From: Gallionella sp.
GTDB lineage: Bacteria; Pseudomonadota; Gammaproteobacteria; Burkholderiales; Gallionellaceae
Assembly: GCA_028687575.1 (NCBI GenBank)
Contig: JAQTZW010000005.1
Span: forward strand, 62,001-126,000
Length of the DNA: 64,000 nucleotides
Reading direction: 5' to 3'
Shown here: piece by piece, positions 1 through 9,404 of the stretch
Layout of the letters: each line of letters opens with the position of its first letter
Position numbering within the stretch: position 1 is the stretch's first letter
The notes under the pieces: generated by a model
Told to the model about the DNA's origin: nothing
The model's database searches: none
Seen by the model: the letters and a program-made list of their open reading frames with translations, nothing else
Position numbers and translations under genes: made by a program

Positions 1-43
1 ACGCTCGAAAGCATATTTCGGGACAGAATTTCCTGTTGCAGGG

Positions 44-71
44 GTTGAATTATTCCGCATTGCCCACATGT
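44..71 (+). promoter_or_regulatory. Candidate heat-shock (sigma-32) promoter of lon
   Basis: A -35-like GTTGAAT (44-50) is followed, after a 13-base spacer, by CCACATGT (64-71). This matches the sigma-32 pattern CTTGAA ... CCCCATNT with one change in the -10 part. lon is a classical heat-shock gene, which fits. It lies 30 bases before the lon start. No transcript data, so this is inference from consensus. Confidence 0.45.
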
Positions 72-100
72 ACCGTCTCTGACCACAAAAAGGTATTGCC

Positions 101-2521
101 ATGTCCGAACAGAAAATCCCCAGCCCTGACGAGTTGTATCCACTGTTGCCGTTGCGCGATGTGGTGGTATTCCCGCATATGGTTATCCCGCTGTTTGTCG
201 GTCGTGCCAAATCCATAAAGGCGTTGGAGACGGCGATGGAAGCAGGCAAAGCCATCGTGCTGGTCGCACAGAAATCGGCTTCCAAGGATGATCCTAATAC
301 GGATGATCTATTCTCAATTGGCAGCATGGCAAACATTCTGCAAATGCTTAAACTCCCTGATGGCACGGTCAAGGTGCTGGTCGAAGGTACGCATCGTGTC
401 AAAGTGATGCATGTGGTGGATGAGGATAGTCACTTCGATGCCACGGTGCAATTGATTCCGGCTACCGACGATAGTGCCAGTGAGACAGAAGCAATGCGTC
501 GCGCGCTGATTGCGCAGTTCGAACAGTATGTGAAGCTCAATAAAAAGATTCCTCCTGAAATATTGGCATCCTTGGCCGGTATTGACGAAGCGGGGCGTCT
601 GGCGGACATCGTCGCGGCGCATCTGCCATTGAAATTGGAGCAGAAACAGGAAGTGTTGGAAATTGCGGGTGTGCGTACGCGTCTCGAACATCTGCTCGGT
701 CAGCTTGAGGGCGAGATTGACATCCTTCAGGTGGAAAAGCGCATACGCGGTCGCGTTAAACGCCAGATGGAGAAGAGCCAGCGCGAGTATTACCTGAACG
801 AGCAGGTCAAAGCGATTCAGAAGGAGCTTGGCGAGGGCGAAGAGGGTTCTGACTTTGATGAGTTGGAAAAGAAGATCAAGGATGCCCACATGTCCAAGGA
901 AGGGCGCGCCAAGGCTGAATCTGAACTGAAAAAGCTACGCATGATGTCGCCCATGTCTGCCGAAGCGACTGTGGTACGCAACTATATTGACGCGCTGATC
1001 GGCTTGCCCTGGAAGAAGAAAACCAAGATCAGTGCCGATCTCAAGCAGGCCGAGCAGGTGCTGGAAGAAGATCATTATGGTCTGGATAAGGTCAAGGAAC
1101 GGATACTTGAATATCTGGCGGTGCAACAACGCGTTGACAAATTGAAGGCACCTATCCTGTGCCTGGTTGGTCCACCAGGTGTGGGTAAGACCTCGTTGGG
1201 ACAATCCATCGCACGCGCCACTAATCGCAAGTTTGTGCGTATGTCGCTGGGTGGCGTTCGAGATGAGTCCGAGATTCGCGGCCATCGTCGCACTTACATC
1301 GGTTCCATGCCCGGCAAGATTCTGCAAAACATGAGCAAAGTCGGCGTGAAAAATCCCCTGTTCTTGCTCGATGAAGTGGACAAAATGGGCATGGATATGC
1401 GCGGCGACCCATCCGCTGCGCTGCTGGAAGTTCTTGATCCAGAACAAAATAGTACCTTTGTGGATCACTATGTTGAGGTGGAATACGATCTTTCTGACGT
1501 GATGTTCGTGGCAACTGCCAATACCTTGAACATACCTGAGGCGCTGCTGGATCGTATGGAGATCATCCATGTCTCCAGCTATATGGAAGACGAAAAGATC
1601 AATATCGCGGCGCGTTATCTTGTCCCCAAAGCGATCAAGAACAATGGCCTCAAGCCCGAGGAAATCAATATCACGGAGAGTGCCTTGCGTGACATTGTGC
1701 GCTACTACGTTCGAGAAGCGGGTGTGCGGGGGATGGAGCGGGAAATCTCTAAAATTTGCCGCAAGGTGGTGAAGTCATTGTTGCTCAAGTCGCGTGAAAG
1801 CATGGTTACCGTAAATTCGCGCAATCTGGACAAGTATCTGGGGGTGCGCCGCTATACCTATGGTGTGGCGGAGAAAAAGAATCAAGTCGGGCAAGTAACT
1901 GGTTTGGCTTGGACGGAAGTCGGTGGAGAATTGCTGACCATTGAAACTGTGGTGTTGCCGGGTAAGGGTAAGACCACGACTACCGGCAAGCTGGGTGAGG
2001 TCATGCAGGAGTCCATACAGGCTGCCCTGAGTGTCGTGCGCAACCGTACCAAGCGACTGGGCATTGAGGATGATTTTTATCAGAAGACCGATTTGCACAT
2101 CCATTTGCCGGAAGGTGCGATTCCCAAGGATGGGCCAAGTGCTGGCGTGGGTATGTGTACCGCGATGGTGTCAGCTCTCACCGGTATCCCGGTGCGCGCA
2201 GATGTGGCCATGACTGGCGAGATCACCTTGCGAGGCGAGGTATTGCCGATTGGCGGCCTGAAAGAGAAACTGATTGCAGCTCAGCGGGGTGGCATCAAAA
2301 TCGTTCTGATCCCGGAGGGCAACGTCAAGGATTTGGCCGAGATATCTGACAAGGTCAAAAACAAGTTGGACATCCACCCGGTCAGATGGGTCGAACAGGT
2401 GCTCGAATTGGCGCTGGAGCGCAAGCCGGAAGCTCGTAACGAGGAGGCTGTTATTCCTCAAGTGGTGGAAATCGCTGCCGATGTTCAATTGCCTGCAACC
2501 GTTGCGCCAACCAAGCATTGA
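101..2521 (+). CDS. lon: ATP-dependent protease Lon (La)
   Basis: Cytoplasmic AAA+ serine protease that degrades misfolded and selected regulatory proteins. The 806-residue length is normal for bacterial LonA. In order: N-terminal LON substrate-binding domain (about 1-200), coiled-coil linker, AAA+ module with Walker [10 protein letters not shown] (near residue 357) and Walker B FLLDEVDK (near 420), and C-terminal protease domain with the catalytic Ser in KDGPSAGVG (near 680) and Lys in GGLKEKL (near 722). The ATG follows an AAAAGG ribosome site and a sigma-32-like promoter. hupB comes next, as in many proteobacteria; the upstream neighbour, usually clpX, is outside the window. Confidence 0.98.
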   Translation: MSEQKIPSPDELYPLLPLRDVVVFPHMVIPLFVGRAKSIKALETAMEAGKAIVLVAQKSASKDDPNTDDLFSIGSMANILQMLKLPDGTVKVLVEGTHRVKVMHVVDEDSHFDATVQLIPATDDSASETEAMRRALIAQFEQYVKLNKKIPPEILASLAGIDEAGRLADIVAAHLPLKLEQKQEVLEIAGVRTRLEHLLGQLEGEIDILQVEKRIRGRVKRQMEKSQREYYLNEQVKAIQKELGEGEEGSDFDELEKKIKDAHMSKEGRAKAESELKKLRMMSPMSAEATVVRNYIDALIGLPWKKKTKISADLKQAEQVLEEDHYGLDKVKERILEYLAVQQRVDKLKAPILCLVGPPGVGKTSLGQSIARATNRKFVRMSLGGVRDESEIRGHRRTYIGSMPGKILQNMSKVGVKNPLFLLDEVDKMGMDMRGDPSAALLEVLDPEQNSTFVDHYVEVEYDLSDVMFVATANTLNIPEALLDRMEIIHVSSYMEDEKINIAARYLVPKAIKNNGLKPEEINITESALRDIVRYYVREAGVRGMEREISKICRKVVKSLLLKSRESMVTVNSRNLDKYLGVRRYTYGVAEKKNQVGQVTGLAWTEVGGELLTIETVVLPGKGKTTTTGKLGEVMQESIQAALSVVRNRTKRLGIEDDFYQKTDLHIHLPEGAIPKDGPSAGVGMCTAMVSALTGIPVRADVAMTGEITLRGEVLPIGGLKEKLIAAQRGGIKIVLIPEGNVKDLAEISDKVKNKLDIHPVRWVEQVLELALERKPEARNEEAVIPQVVEIAADVQLPATVAPTKH

Positions 2522-2560
2522 GTGATTTGAAATGCCTTGTCACGGAAGCTGTTATTTCAC

Positions 2561-2590
2561 TTGACCGAGGCTTGGTGGCCTTGATATAAA
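2561..2590 (+). promoter_or_regulatory. Candidate sigma-70 promoter of hupB
   Basis: TTGACC (2561-2566), an 18-base spacer and TATAAA (2585-2590) form a good housekeeping promoter in the gap between lon and hupB. A strong ribosome site AGGGGAG sits at 2620-2626 before the hupB ATG. Consensus match only. Confidence 0.5.
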
Positions 2591-2631
2591 GCCGCCTGCA
2601 TCGGGGGATATAACGATTTAGGGGAGATGTA

Positions 2632-2904
2632 ATGAATAAATCTGATTTGGTTGAAGCAATAGCAAGTTCTGCTGATATTTCCAAAGTGTCCGCTGCGCGC
2701 GCATTGGATGCTGCGATAGATGCCATCAAAGCGGCCTTGCAAAAGGGCGATGAAGTCAATCTGGTCGGTTTCGGTTCTTTTGGTGTTGATGAGCGTGCCG
2801 GTCGCATGGGTCGCAATCCTCGTACAGGTGAGGCTATCGAGATCAAGGCGGCGAAAGTTCCTAAATTTCGCGCTGGCAAAGGTTTGAAAGATGCTGTAAA
2901 CTAG
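2632..2904 (+). CDS. hupB: DNA-binding protein HU-beta
   Basis: Small histone-like nucleoid protein of 90 residues, the usual HU length. It has the N-terminal helical dimer region ([11 protein letters not shown]) and the DNA-binding arm with GRNPRTGE and the C-terminal FRAGKGLKD typical of HU. HU bends DNA non-specifically and compacts the nucleoid. The gene has its own promoter and a strong AGGGGAG ribosome site. The first tRNA-Val gene begins 12 bases after its stop, so the tRNAs may be partly co-transcribed with hupB. Confidence 0.97.
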   Translation: MNKSDLVEAIASSADISKVSAARALDAAIDAIKAALQKGDEVNLVGFGSFGVDERAGRMGRNPRTGEAIEIKAAKVPKFRAGKGLKDAVN

Positions 2905-2916
2905 CTTTCTTTAGTC

Positions 2917-2992
2917 GGGTGCTTAGCTCAGTTGGTAGAGCGTCGCCCTTACAAGGCGAATGTCGGCGGTTCGAACCCGTCAGCACCCACCA
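2917..2992 (+). tRNA. tRNA-Val (anticodon TAC), copy 1
   Basis: A 76-base cloverleaf with acceptor arms GGGTGCT/AGCACCC, D arm GCTC/GAGC, anticodon loop CTTACAA (anticodon TAC, reads GUA and related Val codons), T loop TTCGAAC, and an encoded CCA. The sequence is identical to the copy at 5085-5160. Confidence 0.97.
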
Positions 2993-3023
2993 GTTTCAAG
3001 CAGTAAATTAGTAGTAAGTTTAT

Positions 3024-3100
3024 GGAGTGGTAGTTCAGTTGGTTAGAATACCGGCCTGTCACGCCGGGGGTCGCGGGTTCGAGTCCCGTCCACTCCGCCA
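3024..3100 (+). tRNA. tRNA-Asp (anticodon GTC), copy 1
   Basis: A 77-base cloverleaf with acceptor GGAGTGG/CCACTCC, anticodon loop CTGTCAC (GTC) and T loop TTCGAGT, ending in an encoded CCA. It lies 31 bases after tRNA-Val and is identical to the copy at 5192-5268. An intrinsic terminator follows at once. Confidence 0.97.
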
Positions 3101-3104
3101 AATT

Positions 3105-3130
3105 AAGGCGAACGAAAGTTCGCCTTTTTT
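3105..3130 (+). terminator. Intrinsic terminator after first tRNA pair
   Basis: A 9-bp stem (3105-3113 with 3118-3126) closed by a GAAA tetraloop and followed by a T run to 3130. It ends the hupB/tRNA transcript just 38 bases before ppiD. Confidence 0.85.
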
Positions 3131-3168
3131 CATATCTGCCGTAAAAATCATGTTTGGGTGTGATCGCT

Positions 3169-5061
3169 ATGTTTGATTTTGTACATGAGAGAAGAAAATT
3201 AGTCCAAATAGTTCTGGTATTGATTACTTTGCCATTTGCATTCTTCGGGTTGGAATCCTATCGTCATAGCGGCGGCGACAATGCGCCAGCCACCGTGAAT
3301 GGCACGAAAATATCCCAACAAGAATTTGATCAGGCGTTCCAGCAACAGCAGGATAGGATGCGTCAGGCACTAGGTGCGAATTTCGACCCCGCGATGCTTG
3401 ATACTCCCGAATTGAAGCAAGCTATCATTGACACGCTGGTAGCCCGTCAATTGTTAATCGAGCGTGCCAAATCCTCTGGCCTGACAGTAACGGATGATCA
3501 GGTCGCGCAGGTGATAGGCGGCATAGATGCTTTCAAGAAGGATGGCAAATTCGACAAGGCGCGCTATACGAGCCTGTTGGAAAGCAAAAATATGTCTCCG
3601 CTGATGTTCGAGGCGAAACTGCGGGAAGATCTGCTTGTGCAACAATTGCGAGATTCCTATGCGCAGAATGGTTACGCATCCAAAGAAGTCGCCGGCAAAA
3701 TCATCGCCATCAACGAGCAGCAGCGTGTGATTGGCGTGAGCAAGGTCTCGTTGCAGTCTTACCTCTCGCAGGTAAAGGTCGACGATACCGAAATCAAAAA
3801 CTATTACGACCAGCATCAATCCGAATTCAAGCTTCCGGAACAGGCCAGGGTCGATTACCTGATATTTTCGATCAATGACCTGATGGCCAAAGTGGATGTC
3901 AAGGACGCAGATGTCAGGAAGTACTACGATGAACGTCAATCAGAATTCGGTTCTGCGGAACAGCGTCAGGCCGCACACATACTGATTGCAGTTGCAACTG
4001 ATGCGCCGCAGGCGGACAAGGATGCGGCAAAGGCAAAGGCCGAAGCACTGCTTAAGCAGGTCAGGCAAAATCCCGAGAAATTCGCGGAACTGGCAAAACA
4101 AAACTCCCAGGATCCCGGTTCTGCAGCGAATGGCGGTGATTTGGGCTGGTTTGGCCATGGCATGATGGTTAAGGCTTTTGACGATGCGGTATTCACACTC
4201 AAGCCGGGCGAGATATCAGGCGTGGTGCAGACCGACTTTGGTTACCATATCATCAAATTAGTGGGCATCAAGCCGTCGAAGACATTGCCCTTCGACGAAG
4301 TAAAGGCCGGAATCATCAGCAAATTGCGTCAGCAAAAAGCCGCCGACAGTTACGCGGAATTGGCTGAAAAGTTTAGCAACACCGTCTATGAACAGAGCGA
4401 CAGTCTGCAACCGGCTGCCGATTTGACTGGTGGGAAGATTCAGCAAAGCGGCTGGATGAGTAAAGGCTCGCCAGCGGGCGATCCATGGAATGCCAAGGTG
4501 ATGGAGGCGGTGTTCAGTGATGACGCCGTCAAGAACAAGCGCAATACCGCTGCAATCGAAGTCGCTCCGAATACTTTGCTGGCCGCACATGTTGTTGAGC
4601 ACAAGCCTGCATCGTTGCGTGCGCTTGCTGAAGTGCAGGAATCTATCAAACAGATACTGTTGCGCAAAAAAGCACTGGACATGGCAGAAAAACAAGGTAA
4701 AATGCTGCTCGCTCAATTGCAGCAAGGTGAGAAACCAGCGATGAATTGGGCGGTTGCAGAGTCAATATCCCATGCTCAGCATGGCGCACTGGATGCAGCA
4801 ATGGTGCGTCAGATCTTCCAGGTGGATGCCGCGAAATTACCGCAATATGTTGGTGCAGAGTCCCAGCAAGAGGGGTACTTGATTGTTCGCGTCGAAGCCG
4901 TTAAGGAAGCCGAGCAACCCAGTGAGATGAAGCGTAGCAAGTATGTGCAGCAACTGCGTCAGATGACAGGTGAAGAGTTGTTCAAGGCTTACCTGAAGGA
5001 TTTGCAGGACAAGGCGGATATCAAGATTAATTTGCCAAAGTCTGCGAAAGAAGCTCCATAA
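3169..5061 (+). CDS. ppiD: Periplasmic folding chaperone / parvulin PpiD
   Basis: Inner-membrane-anchored periplasmic chaperone of the SurA/PpiD family that helps newly exported outer-membrane and periplasmic proteins fold. About 630 residues: a short cytoplasmic start (MFDFVHERRK), one membrane anchor (about 14-32), a SurA-N-like chaperone region, one parvulin domain (about 265-360, with AAHILIA, GGDLGWFG and FGYHIIKL) and a C-terminal chaperone part. The ATG at 3169 gives the canonical MFDF start; an in-frame TTG at 3154 is less likely. Identical tRNA-Val/Asp pairs lie on both sides. The strong terminator ending at 3130 leaves little room for a promoter. Confidence 0.93.
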   Translation: MFDFVHERRKLVQIVLVLITLPFAFFGLESYRHSGGDNAPATVNGTKISQQEFDQAFQQQQDRMRQALGANFDPAMLDTPELKQAIIDTLVARQLLIERAKSSGLTVTDDQVAQVIGGIDAFKKDGKFDKARYTSLLESKNMSPLMFEAKLREDLLVQQLRDSYAQNGYASKEVAGKIIAINEQQRVIGVSKVSLQSYLSQVKVDDTEIKNYYDQHQSEFKLPEQARVDYLIFSINDLMAKVDVKDADVRKYYDERQSEFGSAEQRQAAHILIAVATDAPQADKDAAKAKAEALLKQVRQNPEKFAELAKQNSQDPGSAANGGDLGWFGHGMMVKAFDDAVFTLKPGEISGVVQTDFGYHIIKLVGIKPSKTLPFDEVKAGIISKLRQQKAADSYAELAEKFSNTVYEQSDSLQPAADLTGGKIQQSGWMSKGSPAGDPWNAKVMEAVFSDDAVKNKRNTAAIEVAPNTLLAAHVVEHKPASLRALAEVQESIKQILLRKKALDMAEKQGKMLLAQLQQGEKPAMNWAVAESISHAQHGALDAAMVRQIFQVDAAKLPQYVGAESQQEGYLIVRVEAVKEAEQPSEMKRSKYVQQLRQMTGEELFKAYLKDLQDKADIKINLPKSAKEAP

Positions 5062-5084
5062 TCTGTGAGTTGATCTAGAGATTC

Positions 5085-5160
5085 GGGTGCTTAGCTCAGT
5101 TGGTAGAGCGTCGCCCTTACAAGGCGAATGTCGGCGGTTCGAACCCGTCAGCACCCACCA
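5085..5160 (+). tRNA. tRNA-Val (anticodon TAC), copy 2
   Basis: Identical over all 76 bases to the tRNA at 2917-2992, with an encoded CCA. It begins 23 bases after the ppiD stop. Together with the following tRNA-Asp it forms a second copy of a roughly 187-bp unit. Confidence 0.97.
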
Positions 5161-5191
5161 GTTTCAAGTAGTAAATTAGTAGTAAGTTTAT

Positions 5192-5268
5192 GGAGTGGTA
5201 GTTCAGTTGGTTAGAATACCGGCCTGTCACGCCGGGGGTCGCGGGTTCGAGTCCCGTCCACTCCGCCA
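5192..5268 (+). tRNA. tRNA-Asp (anticodon GTC), copy 2
   Basis: Identical to the tRNA at 3024-3100 and separated from its tRNA-Val by the same 31-base spacer, with a single visible C-to-T change. An encoded CCA ends the gene. Confidence 0.97.
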
Positions 5269-5271
5269 ACT

Positions 5272-5302
5272 AAAAACCGTTGAGAAATCAGCGGTTTTTT
5301 TT
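5272..5302 (+). terminator. Intrinsic terminator after second tRNA pair
   Basis: An 11-bp stem (5273-5283 with 5288-5298, one G-T wobble) with a GAAA loop and a T run to 5302. Its sequence differs from the terminator after the first pair. Confidence 0.85.
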
Positions 5303-5413
5303 CGCCTGTGTGTTTCAGGAATGGCAGGATGAAACTCATTTTCAATATCCCACTTCGGCTAGGAGTGGTGGCTGGCTAGCGGGAAAAACTACGTGTTAGC
5401 GGCGACTGTCTGA

Positions 5414-7603
5414 TCATTCATGGGATGACTGTCCCCGCCAGCGCTTCAGCAGCAATGCGTTGCTGACTACCGAGACCGAGCTCATCGCCATCGCAGCACC
5501 CGCGATCACCGGGTTCAACATACCGGCGGCGGCCAGCGGGATGCCGAGCACGTTGTAACCGAAGGCGAAAAACAGGTTCTGGCGTATCTTTTTCAAGCTG
5601 GCGTGCGACAGCGATATAGCATCTACCACACTCATCAGGTCATTGCGCATCAGCGTGATGTCGGCGGCCTCGATGGCAATGTCGCTGCCGCTCTTCATCG
5701 CAAAGCTGACATCGGCGGCAGCCAGTGCAGGGGCATCGTTGATGCCGTCGCCGACCATGCCGACCAGCTTTTTTTCCGACTTGAACGATTGCACATGAGT
5801 AGCCTTGTCCTGCGGCAATACTTCGGCGCGGAATTCCCGGATACCAGCTTGTGCGGCAATCGCCTGAGCAGTGGACTGATTATCGCCGCTCAACATCACC
5901 ACCCGGATACCTGCCTGGTGCAAGGCTGCTACGGCGGCGCGGCTGCTCGGACGCAACTGGTCGGCGATGGCGACATACCCCAGCAGTACCGCTTCGCACG
6001 CGATTATCAGCACGGTCTTGCCTTGCTGCTGCAAGCCCGCTATCAGAATCGGGTCGGTCACGATGCCAGCCTTGTCTGCAAATGCCGGAGAACCGAGCAG
6101 ACAGTTCTGCTCTGCCACTAGCCCTTGCAAGCCTGCACCGGGCGTTTCGCGGAAGTTCGTTGACTGGGCGGGAACGAGTTGCCTCGAAACGGCGTGTTCG
6201 AGCAGTGCGCGTGACAGCGGATGTGTCGAACCTTGGGCCAGTGCTGCTGCGGTTTGCAACAACCCTGTGTCACTGCTGCCGCCTGCCGGCAACACGTCGG
6301 TGACGACAGGCCGGCCTTCGGTCAGCGTGCCGGTTTTATCCACCACCAGCACCGACAGTTGGTGAGTTCGTTCCAGCGCGTTGGCATCCTTGATAAGAAT
6401 ACCTTGTTGCGCAGCGCGTCCGGTCGCCACTACCAGCGCGGTCGGCGTGGCAAGACCCAGTGCGCAGGGGCAGGAGATGACCAGCACCGCCACAGCATTG
6501 ATCAGTGCGACGGAAAAACCTGCGCCCATCAGCCACCATGCGCAGAAGGTGAGGGCTGCGATGGCAACCACCGTCGGTACGAAGATGCCGGAGATGCGGT
6601 CGGCCAGTTTCTGGATGGCGGCCTTCGAGCCTTGTGCCTGTTCCACCAGCCGGATGATGGCGGCAAGCTGGGTGTGCGAACCGACCGCCAGCGCGCGGCA
6701 TTTCAGCAGGCCGTGCTGGTTGAGGGTGGCGGCATACACCTTATCTCCGGCCTGTTTGGTTTGCGGCAGGCTCTCGCCGGTCAGCATAGCCTCATCCAGG
6801 CTGGAGGCACCGTCCTGAACGATACCATCCACCGGCACGCTTTCTCCGGGGCGTACCAGAAATATATCGCCGGGCAGCATCTCCTCGACTGCGACCTCAG
6901 TGACTATTCCATCCCGTTCAACATGGGCGATCTTGGGTTGCAGATTGATCAATGCCTCCAGAGCGCTGGAAGCGCGGCCCTTGGCGCGGCTTTCCAGCAG
7001 TTTTCCCATCAATACCAGTGTGATCAGCGTGGCACTGGCCTCGAAGTAAAGCGGCTGGTCCAGCCCGAGCAGCAGCACCGCAGCACTCAACAGGTAAGCG
7101 GCGCTGGTGCCCAGCGCCACCAGCACATCCATGTTCGCGCCGCCGTTGCGCAGACTGCTCAGGGCGCCCGAATAGAAGCGCCAGCCTATCCAGAATTGCA
7201 CGGGAGTGGCGAGTGCGAACTGTGCCCAGCCTGGTAGCATCAGGTGGATGCCGGCGAACATCAGCAGCATTTCCAGCAACATCGGGGCGGTGAGCAGTGC
7301 GGAAATGAGGAATTGCGTTTGCTCATGCTGCAAAGCTTTAGCGCGAGCCTGTTTTTCGGCAGCGAAGTCGCGCATCGGGTGGGCATCGAAACCCGCGCCC
7401 TGTATCGCCTTGATCAAGTCATCCAGCGGGGTCAAGGCGGGGTTGTAGGTGATGTGGGCCTTTTCGGTGGCGATGCTCACCGAGGCTGATACCTCCGGCA
7501 GTTGGTTCAGGACTTTCTCCAGACGCGCGGAACAGGAGCCGCAATGCATGCCGGTGACTTGCAGATCGGAGTGGGTAAGTGGGGCATGGGCTGAATTTTT
7601 CAT
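5414..7603 (-). CDS. copA: Copper-exporting P1B-type ATPase (CopA-like)
   Basis: Inner-membrane heavy-metal ATPase, most likely exporting Cu(I). From the ATG at 7603 it has about 729 residues: one N-terminal metal-binding HMA domain with GMHCGSCS (about 18-25), paired membrane helices, the transmembrane metal site [11 protein letters not shown] (near 378; CPC is typical of Cu/Ag ATPases), the phosphorylation site DKTGTLTEG (near 419), the STHPLSRAL histidine motif and [11 protein letters not shown] (near 616). An in-frame ATG 33 bases upstream would add 11 residues; the chosen start gives the usual short leader. The sulfite-exporter-like gene lies 61 bases upstream on the same strand. Confidence 0.92.
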   Translation of the reverse strand: MKNSAHAPLTHSDLQVTGMHCGSCSARLEKVLNQLPEVSASVSIATEKAHITYNPALTPLDDLIKAIQGAGFDAHPMRDFAAEKQARAKALQHEQTQFLISALLTAPMLLEMLLMFAGIHLMLPGWAQFALATPVQFWIGWRFYSGALSSLRNGGANMDVLVALGTSAAYLLSAAVLLLGLDQPLYFEASATLITLVLMGKLLESRAKGRASSALEALINLQPKIAHVERDGIVTEVAVEEMLPGDIFLVRPGESVPVDGIVQDGASSLDEAMLTGESLPQTKQAGDKVYAATLNQHGLLKCRALAVGSHTQLAAIIRLVEQAQGSKAAIQKLADRISGIFVPTVVAIAALTFCAWWLMGAGFSVALINAVAVLVISCPCALGLATPTALVVATGRAAQQGILIKDANALERTHQLSVLVVDKTGTLTEGRPVVTDVLPAGGSSDTGLLQTAAALAQGSTHPLSRALLEHAVSRQLVPAQSTNFRETPGAGLQGLVAEQNCLLGSPAFADKAGIVTDPILIAGLQQQGKTVLIIACEAVLLGYVAIADQLRPSSRAAVAALHQAGIRVVMLSGDNQSTAQAIAAQAGIREFRAEVLPQDKATHVQSFKSEKKLVGMVGDGINDAPALAAADVSFAMKSGSDIAIEAADITLMRNDLMSVVDAISLSHASLKKIRQNLFFAFGYNVLGIPLAAAGMLNPVIAGAAMAMSSVSVVSNALLLKRWRGQSSHE

Positions 7604-7664
7604 GCGCCGATTATATGCGCAGACTGCCGCCGCCATACAAGGCGTGCGTAAACGTGGGGTACGT

Positions 7665-8465
7665 TTACGCGATCAATTTATAGAGCAGTGTCAGCGAAAC
7701 GGCGGCGACCAGCAGGGCAAAACCGCGCTGCATGTGTTGCGCCGGCAACCGTTGTGCGAACTGCCTGCCCAGCAACATGGCAACTACCGCGCCGGCGATG
7801 AACAGCATCGAAACTTGCGAGACAATCAGATGCCCGGAGGAAAAGGCTGCGATGACCGCACCACTGGAGATCAGCGTGATAACCATCAGCGAGGTGGCAA
7901 TGATGCCGTTCATGGAGATGTTACTGCACCGCAGCAGGGCAGGTACGACGATGAAACCACCGCCCACGCCGAGCAGTCCGGTCGCCGTGCCCGAAATCAG
8001 GCCGATCACGCTCAGTTTGAGAAATGAGGTCAGATTCCAGTCTATGCGGCCGGTTTTTGTATTAATGACACAAGATTTTGTCTGACTGATGGTTCTTGGG
8101 GCGGGGCGATTGAGGGACTTCAGGAATATCCGTGTGGCGACGATCAGCATCACGCAGCCGAACAGCCCGATCAGCCAGCGTTCCGGCAGCACATGTGCCA
8201 AACGTTGGCCGAACGGCGCGCTGATGAGGCCGACGGTGGAGATCAGGATGGCGGCACGGATACGTACATGGCCTTTCAATACGCCGCCTATCATGCCGAT
8301 TCCGGCAGCGCTTGCCACGGTCAATAACGCAACTGGCGAGGCCTGAGTCATAGTCCAACCCAGCCCCAGCGTCAGGGCAGGAACGGCCAGAATGCCGCCG
8401 CCCGCACCCGTCAAGGCGAGTACCAGACCGACCACCGAACCCAGCAATAGCGCCGTCAGTATCAT
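7665..8465 (-). CDS. Sulfite exporter TauE/SafE family permease
   Basis: Inner-membrane permease of 266 residues, the usual size for the TauE/SafE (DUF81) family. It has the two-fold repeated pattern: a glycine-rich first segment ([16 protein letters not shown]) and the matching segment in the second half ([15 protein letters not shown]), with about eight predicted membrane helices. Family members are linked to export of sulfite or other small sulfur organics; the substrate here is unknown. It starts 16 bases after the stop of the DUF3365 gene and copA follows, so these three probably form one transcript. Confidence 0.85.
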   Translation of the reverse strand: MILTALLLGSVVGLVLALTGAGGGILAVPALTLGLGWTMTQASPVALLTVASAAGIGMIGGVLKGHVRIRAAILISTVGLISAPFGQRLAHVLPERWLIGLFGCVMLIVATRIFLKSLNRPAPRTISQTKSCVINTKTGRIDWNLTSFLKLSVIGLISGTATGLLGVGGGFIVVPALLRCSNISMNGIIATSLMVITLISSGAVIAAFSSGHLIVSQVSMLFIAGAVVAMLLGRQFAQRLPAQHMQRGFALLVAAVSLTLLYKLIA

Positions 8466-8481
8466 GCGGTTGCGAATGCCG

Positions 8482-9051
8482 TCATGGCAGAGCGCGTTTG
8501 ATGCTCAGCGCGCCGCGCACCTGACCGGCGCGGTAACCGGTCGCCTTGTCGTGCGGGTAGTCGGCCTGCAAACTGGCTACAACGCCTGCCGACAGTTGTT
8601 CGCCGTGGCAGGCAAGACAACCCGGTTGCGCGACGATGGCCTTCATGTAGCGGAATGATCTTCCCGCAGGTTCCTGCACGATCTCGGCGGCCTCCAGCGT
8701 TTCCGGCTTCTCGCCTTGGGCGGCACGGGCATCGAAAGACAGCAGTTGGGCCTGTTCCCAAGCGTCCGGCGTGCCGAGCAGCGGATTGCGCACCTTCAGG
8801 CTGACGCGGCTGACTTTCCAGCCGGTTTGACGGGACAGGTCGCCGGCCATTTGCGGGGCGATGAGTTTGCACGCGCCGATGGCGGATTCCGGTCCGCCAT
8901 CGCTGACAGCCTGCTTGTTGGCGGCGGCGAGCTTTTGCAACAGCGGCATGGCGGCAGCGCGGCTTTCGTCGGTGTATTGCTTTAGGTCTTCAGCGTGGGC
9001 GGACAGGCTGTTGAAGGCCAGCAGTGCTGACAGGGCAATGATTTTTTTCAT
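8482..9051 (-). CDS. Exported DUF3365 (Tll0287-like) c-type haem protein
   Basis: Periplasmic protein of 189 residues with a signal peptide ([19 protein letters not shown]). It carries one haem-c attachment motif, CLACH (near residue 144). The arrangement [12 protein letters not shown] followed by the CxxCH is typical of DUF3365, a domain thought to serve as a redox or ligand sensor or a small cytochrome. A strong minus-strand terminator separates it from the DUF2892 gene upstream, so it needs its own promoter. Position before the TauE-like permease and copA suggests a link with sulfur or metal stress; this is inference. Confidence 0.78.
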   Translation of the reverse strand: MKKIIALSALLAFNSLSAHAEDLKQYTDESRAAAMPLLQKLAAANKQAVSDGGPESAIGACKLIAPQMAGDLSRQTGWKVSRVSLKVRNPLLGTPDAWEQAQLLSFDARAAQGEKPETLEAAEIVQEPAGRSFRYMKAIVAQPGCLACHGEQLSAGVVASLQADYPHDKATGYRAGQVRGALSIKRALP

Positions 9052-9080
9052 GGTGTGTCTTTCGTCGGTGGGCGAAAATG

Positions 9081-9107
9081 AAAAACGCCCGGGAGTGTAC
9101 GGGCGTT
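9081..9107 (-). terminator. Intrinsic terminator after the DUF2892 gene
   Basis: Inverted repeat AACGCCCG (9084-9091) with CGGGCGTT (9100-9107). On the minus strand the stem is followed by a run of T (9081-9085). It lies just after the stop of the 63-residue DUF2892 gene and makes that gene a separate unit. Confidence 0.75.
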
Positions 9108-9126
9108 CGGGGGAGAGTGTGAAGGA

Positions 9127-9318
9127 TTATTTTTTCATCGGGCAAGTGCTGATGCCGAATGGGATGTAGGCTGGGCACACACCAAAAATTCCTGTCAGCA
9201 ATGGGACTACGCCGATCCAACCCCATACGCCGATAGTGCTGGTGACGGTCAGTGCGATCAGTGCCAGGCCGGCGATGACGCGTGCGATGCGGTCCAGAGA
9301 GCCTTCATTCGTTTTCAT
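9127..9318 (-). CDS. Small DUF2892 (YgaP-type) membrane protein
   Basis: A 63-residue inner-membrane protein with two hydrophobic helices and the typical DUF2892 pattern: N-terminal NEGSLDRIARVIAG, then WGWIGVVPLLTG and a C-terminal segment with two cysteines (GVCPAY and STCPMKK). In YgaP this domain is fused to a rhodanese; here it stands alone. The ATG at 9318 has a GGAG ribosome site. A perfect CRP-type palindrome (9378-9393) and a -10-like hexamer (9351-9356) lie upstream, next to a Crp/Fnr regulator gene, so it is probably that regulator's target. Conserved function is unknown. Confidence 0.85.
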   Translation of the reverse strand: MKTNEGSLDRIARVIAGLALIALTVTSTIGVWGWIGVVPLLTGIFGVCPAYIPFGISTCPMKK

Positions 9319-9350
9319 TTCAATCTCCATCAGTGAGTTAAGGTGGGCGA

Positions 9351-9356
9351 ATGATA
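9351..9356 (-). promoter_or_regulatory. Candidate -10 element for the DUF2892 gene
   Basis: On the minus strand this reads TATCAT (5 of 6 to TATAAT). Its upstream edge is 29.5 bases from the centre of the palindrome at 9378-9393. If transcription starts near 9344, that palindrome is centred at -41.5, the position of a class II CRP/FNR activator site. Confidence 0.45.
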
Positions 9357-9377
9357 TTGGTCGGAAATTAATCTGTC

Positions 9378-9393
9378 TGTGACAAAAATCACA
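9378..9393. promoter_or_regulatory. CRP-type palindromic operator TGTGA-N6-TCACA
   Basis: A perfect match to the CRP half-site consensus in both arms (TGTGA 9378-9382, TCACA 9389-9393). It lies 12 bases past the Crp/Fnr regulator stop and 60 bases before the DUF2892 start. The recognition helix of the adjacent regulator has the R-E-x-x-x-R pattern that reads TGTGA in CRP, so self-consistent local regulation is likely. Confidence 0.65.
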
Positions 9394-9404
9394 TAAGAGG
9401 ATTC

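Larger units (their letters stand above)
2915..3101. repeat. Direct repeat A (tRNA-Val/Asp unit), left copy
   Basis: This 187-bp segment recurs at 5083-5269 with one difference in the intergenic spacer. The match ends directly at the tRNA boundaries, so the terminators that follow the two copies are not part of the duplicated unit. The pair encloses ppiD. Confidence 0.93.
5083..5269. repeat. Direct repeat A (tRNA-Val/Asp unit), right copy
   Basis: Right copy of the 187-bp tRNA unit found at 2915-3101, in the same orientation and 2168 bases downstream. It could support homologous recombination that deletes or amplifies ppiD. Confidence 0.93.

Noticed and set aside
6221-7237. 338-codon open frame on the plus strand
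   Set aside because: Antisense to copA, without motif or ribosome site.
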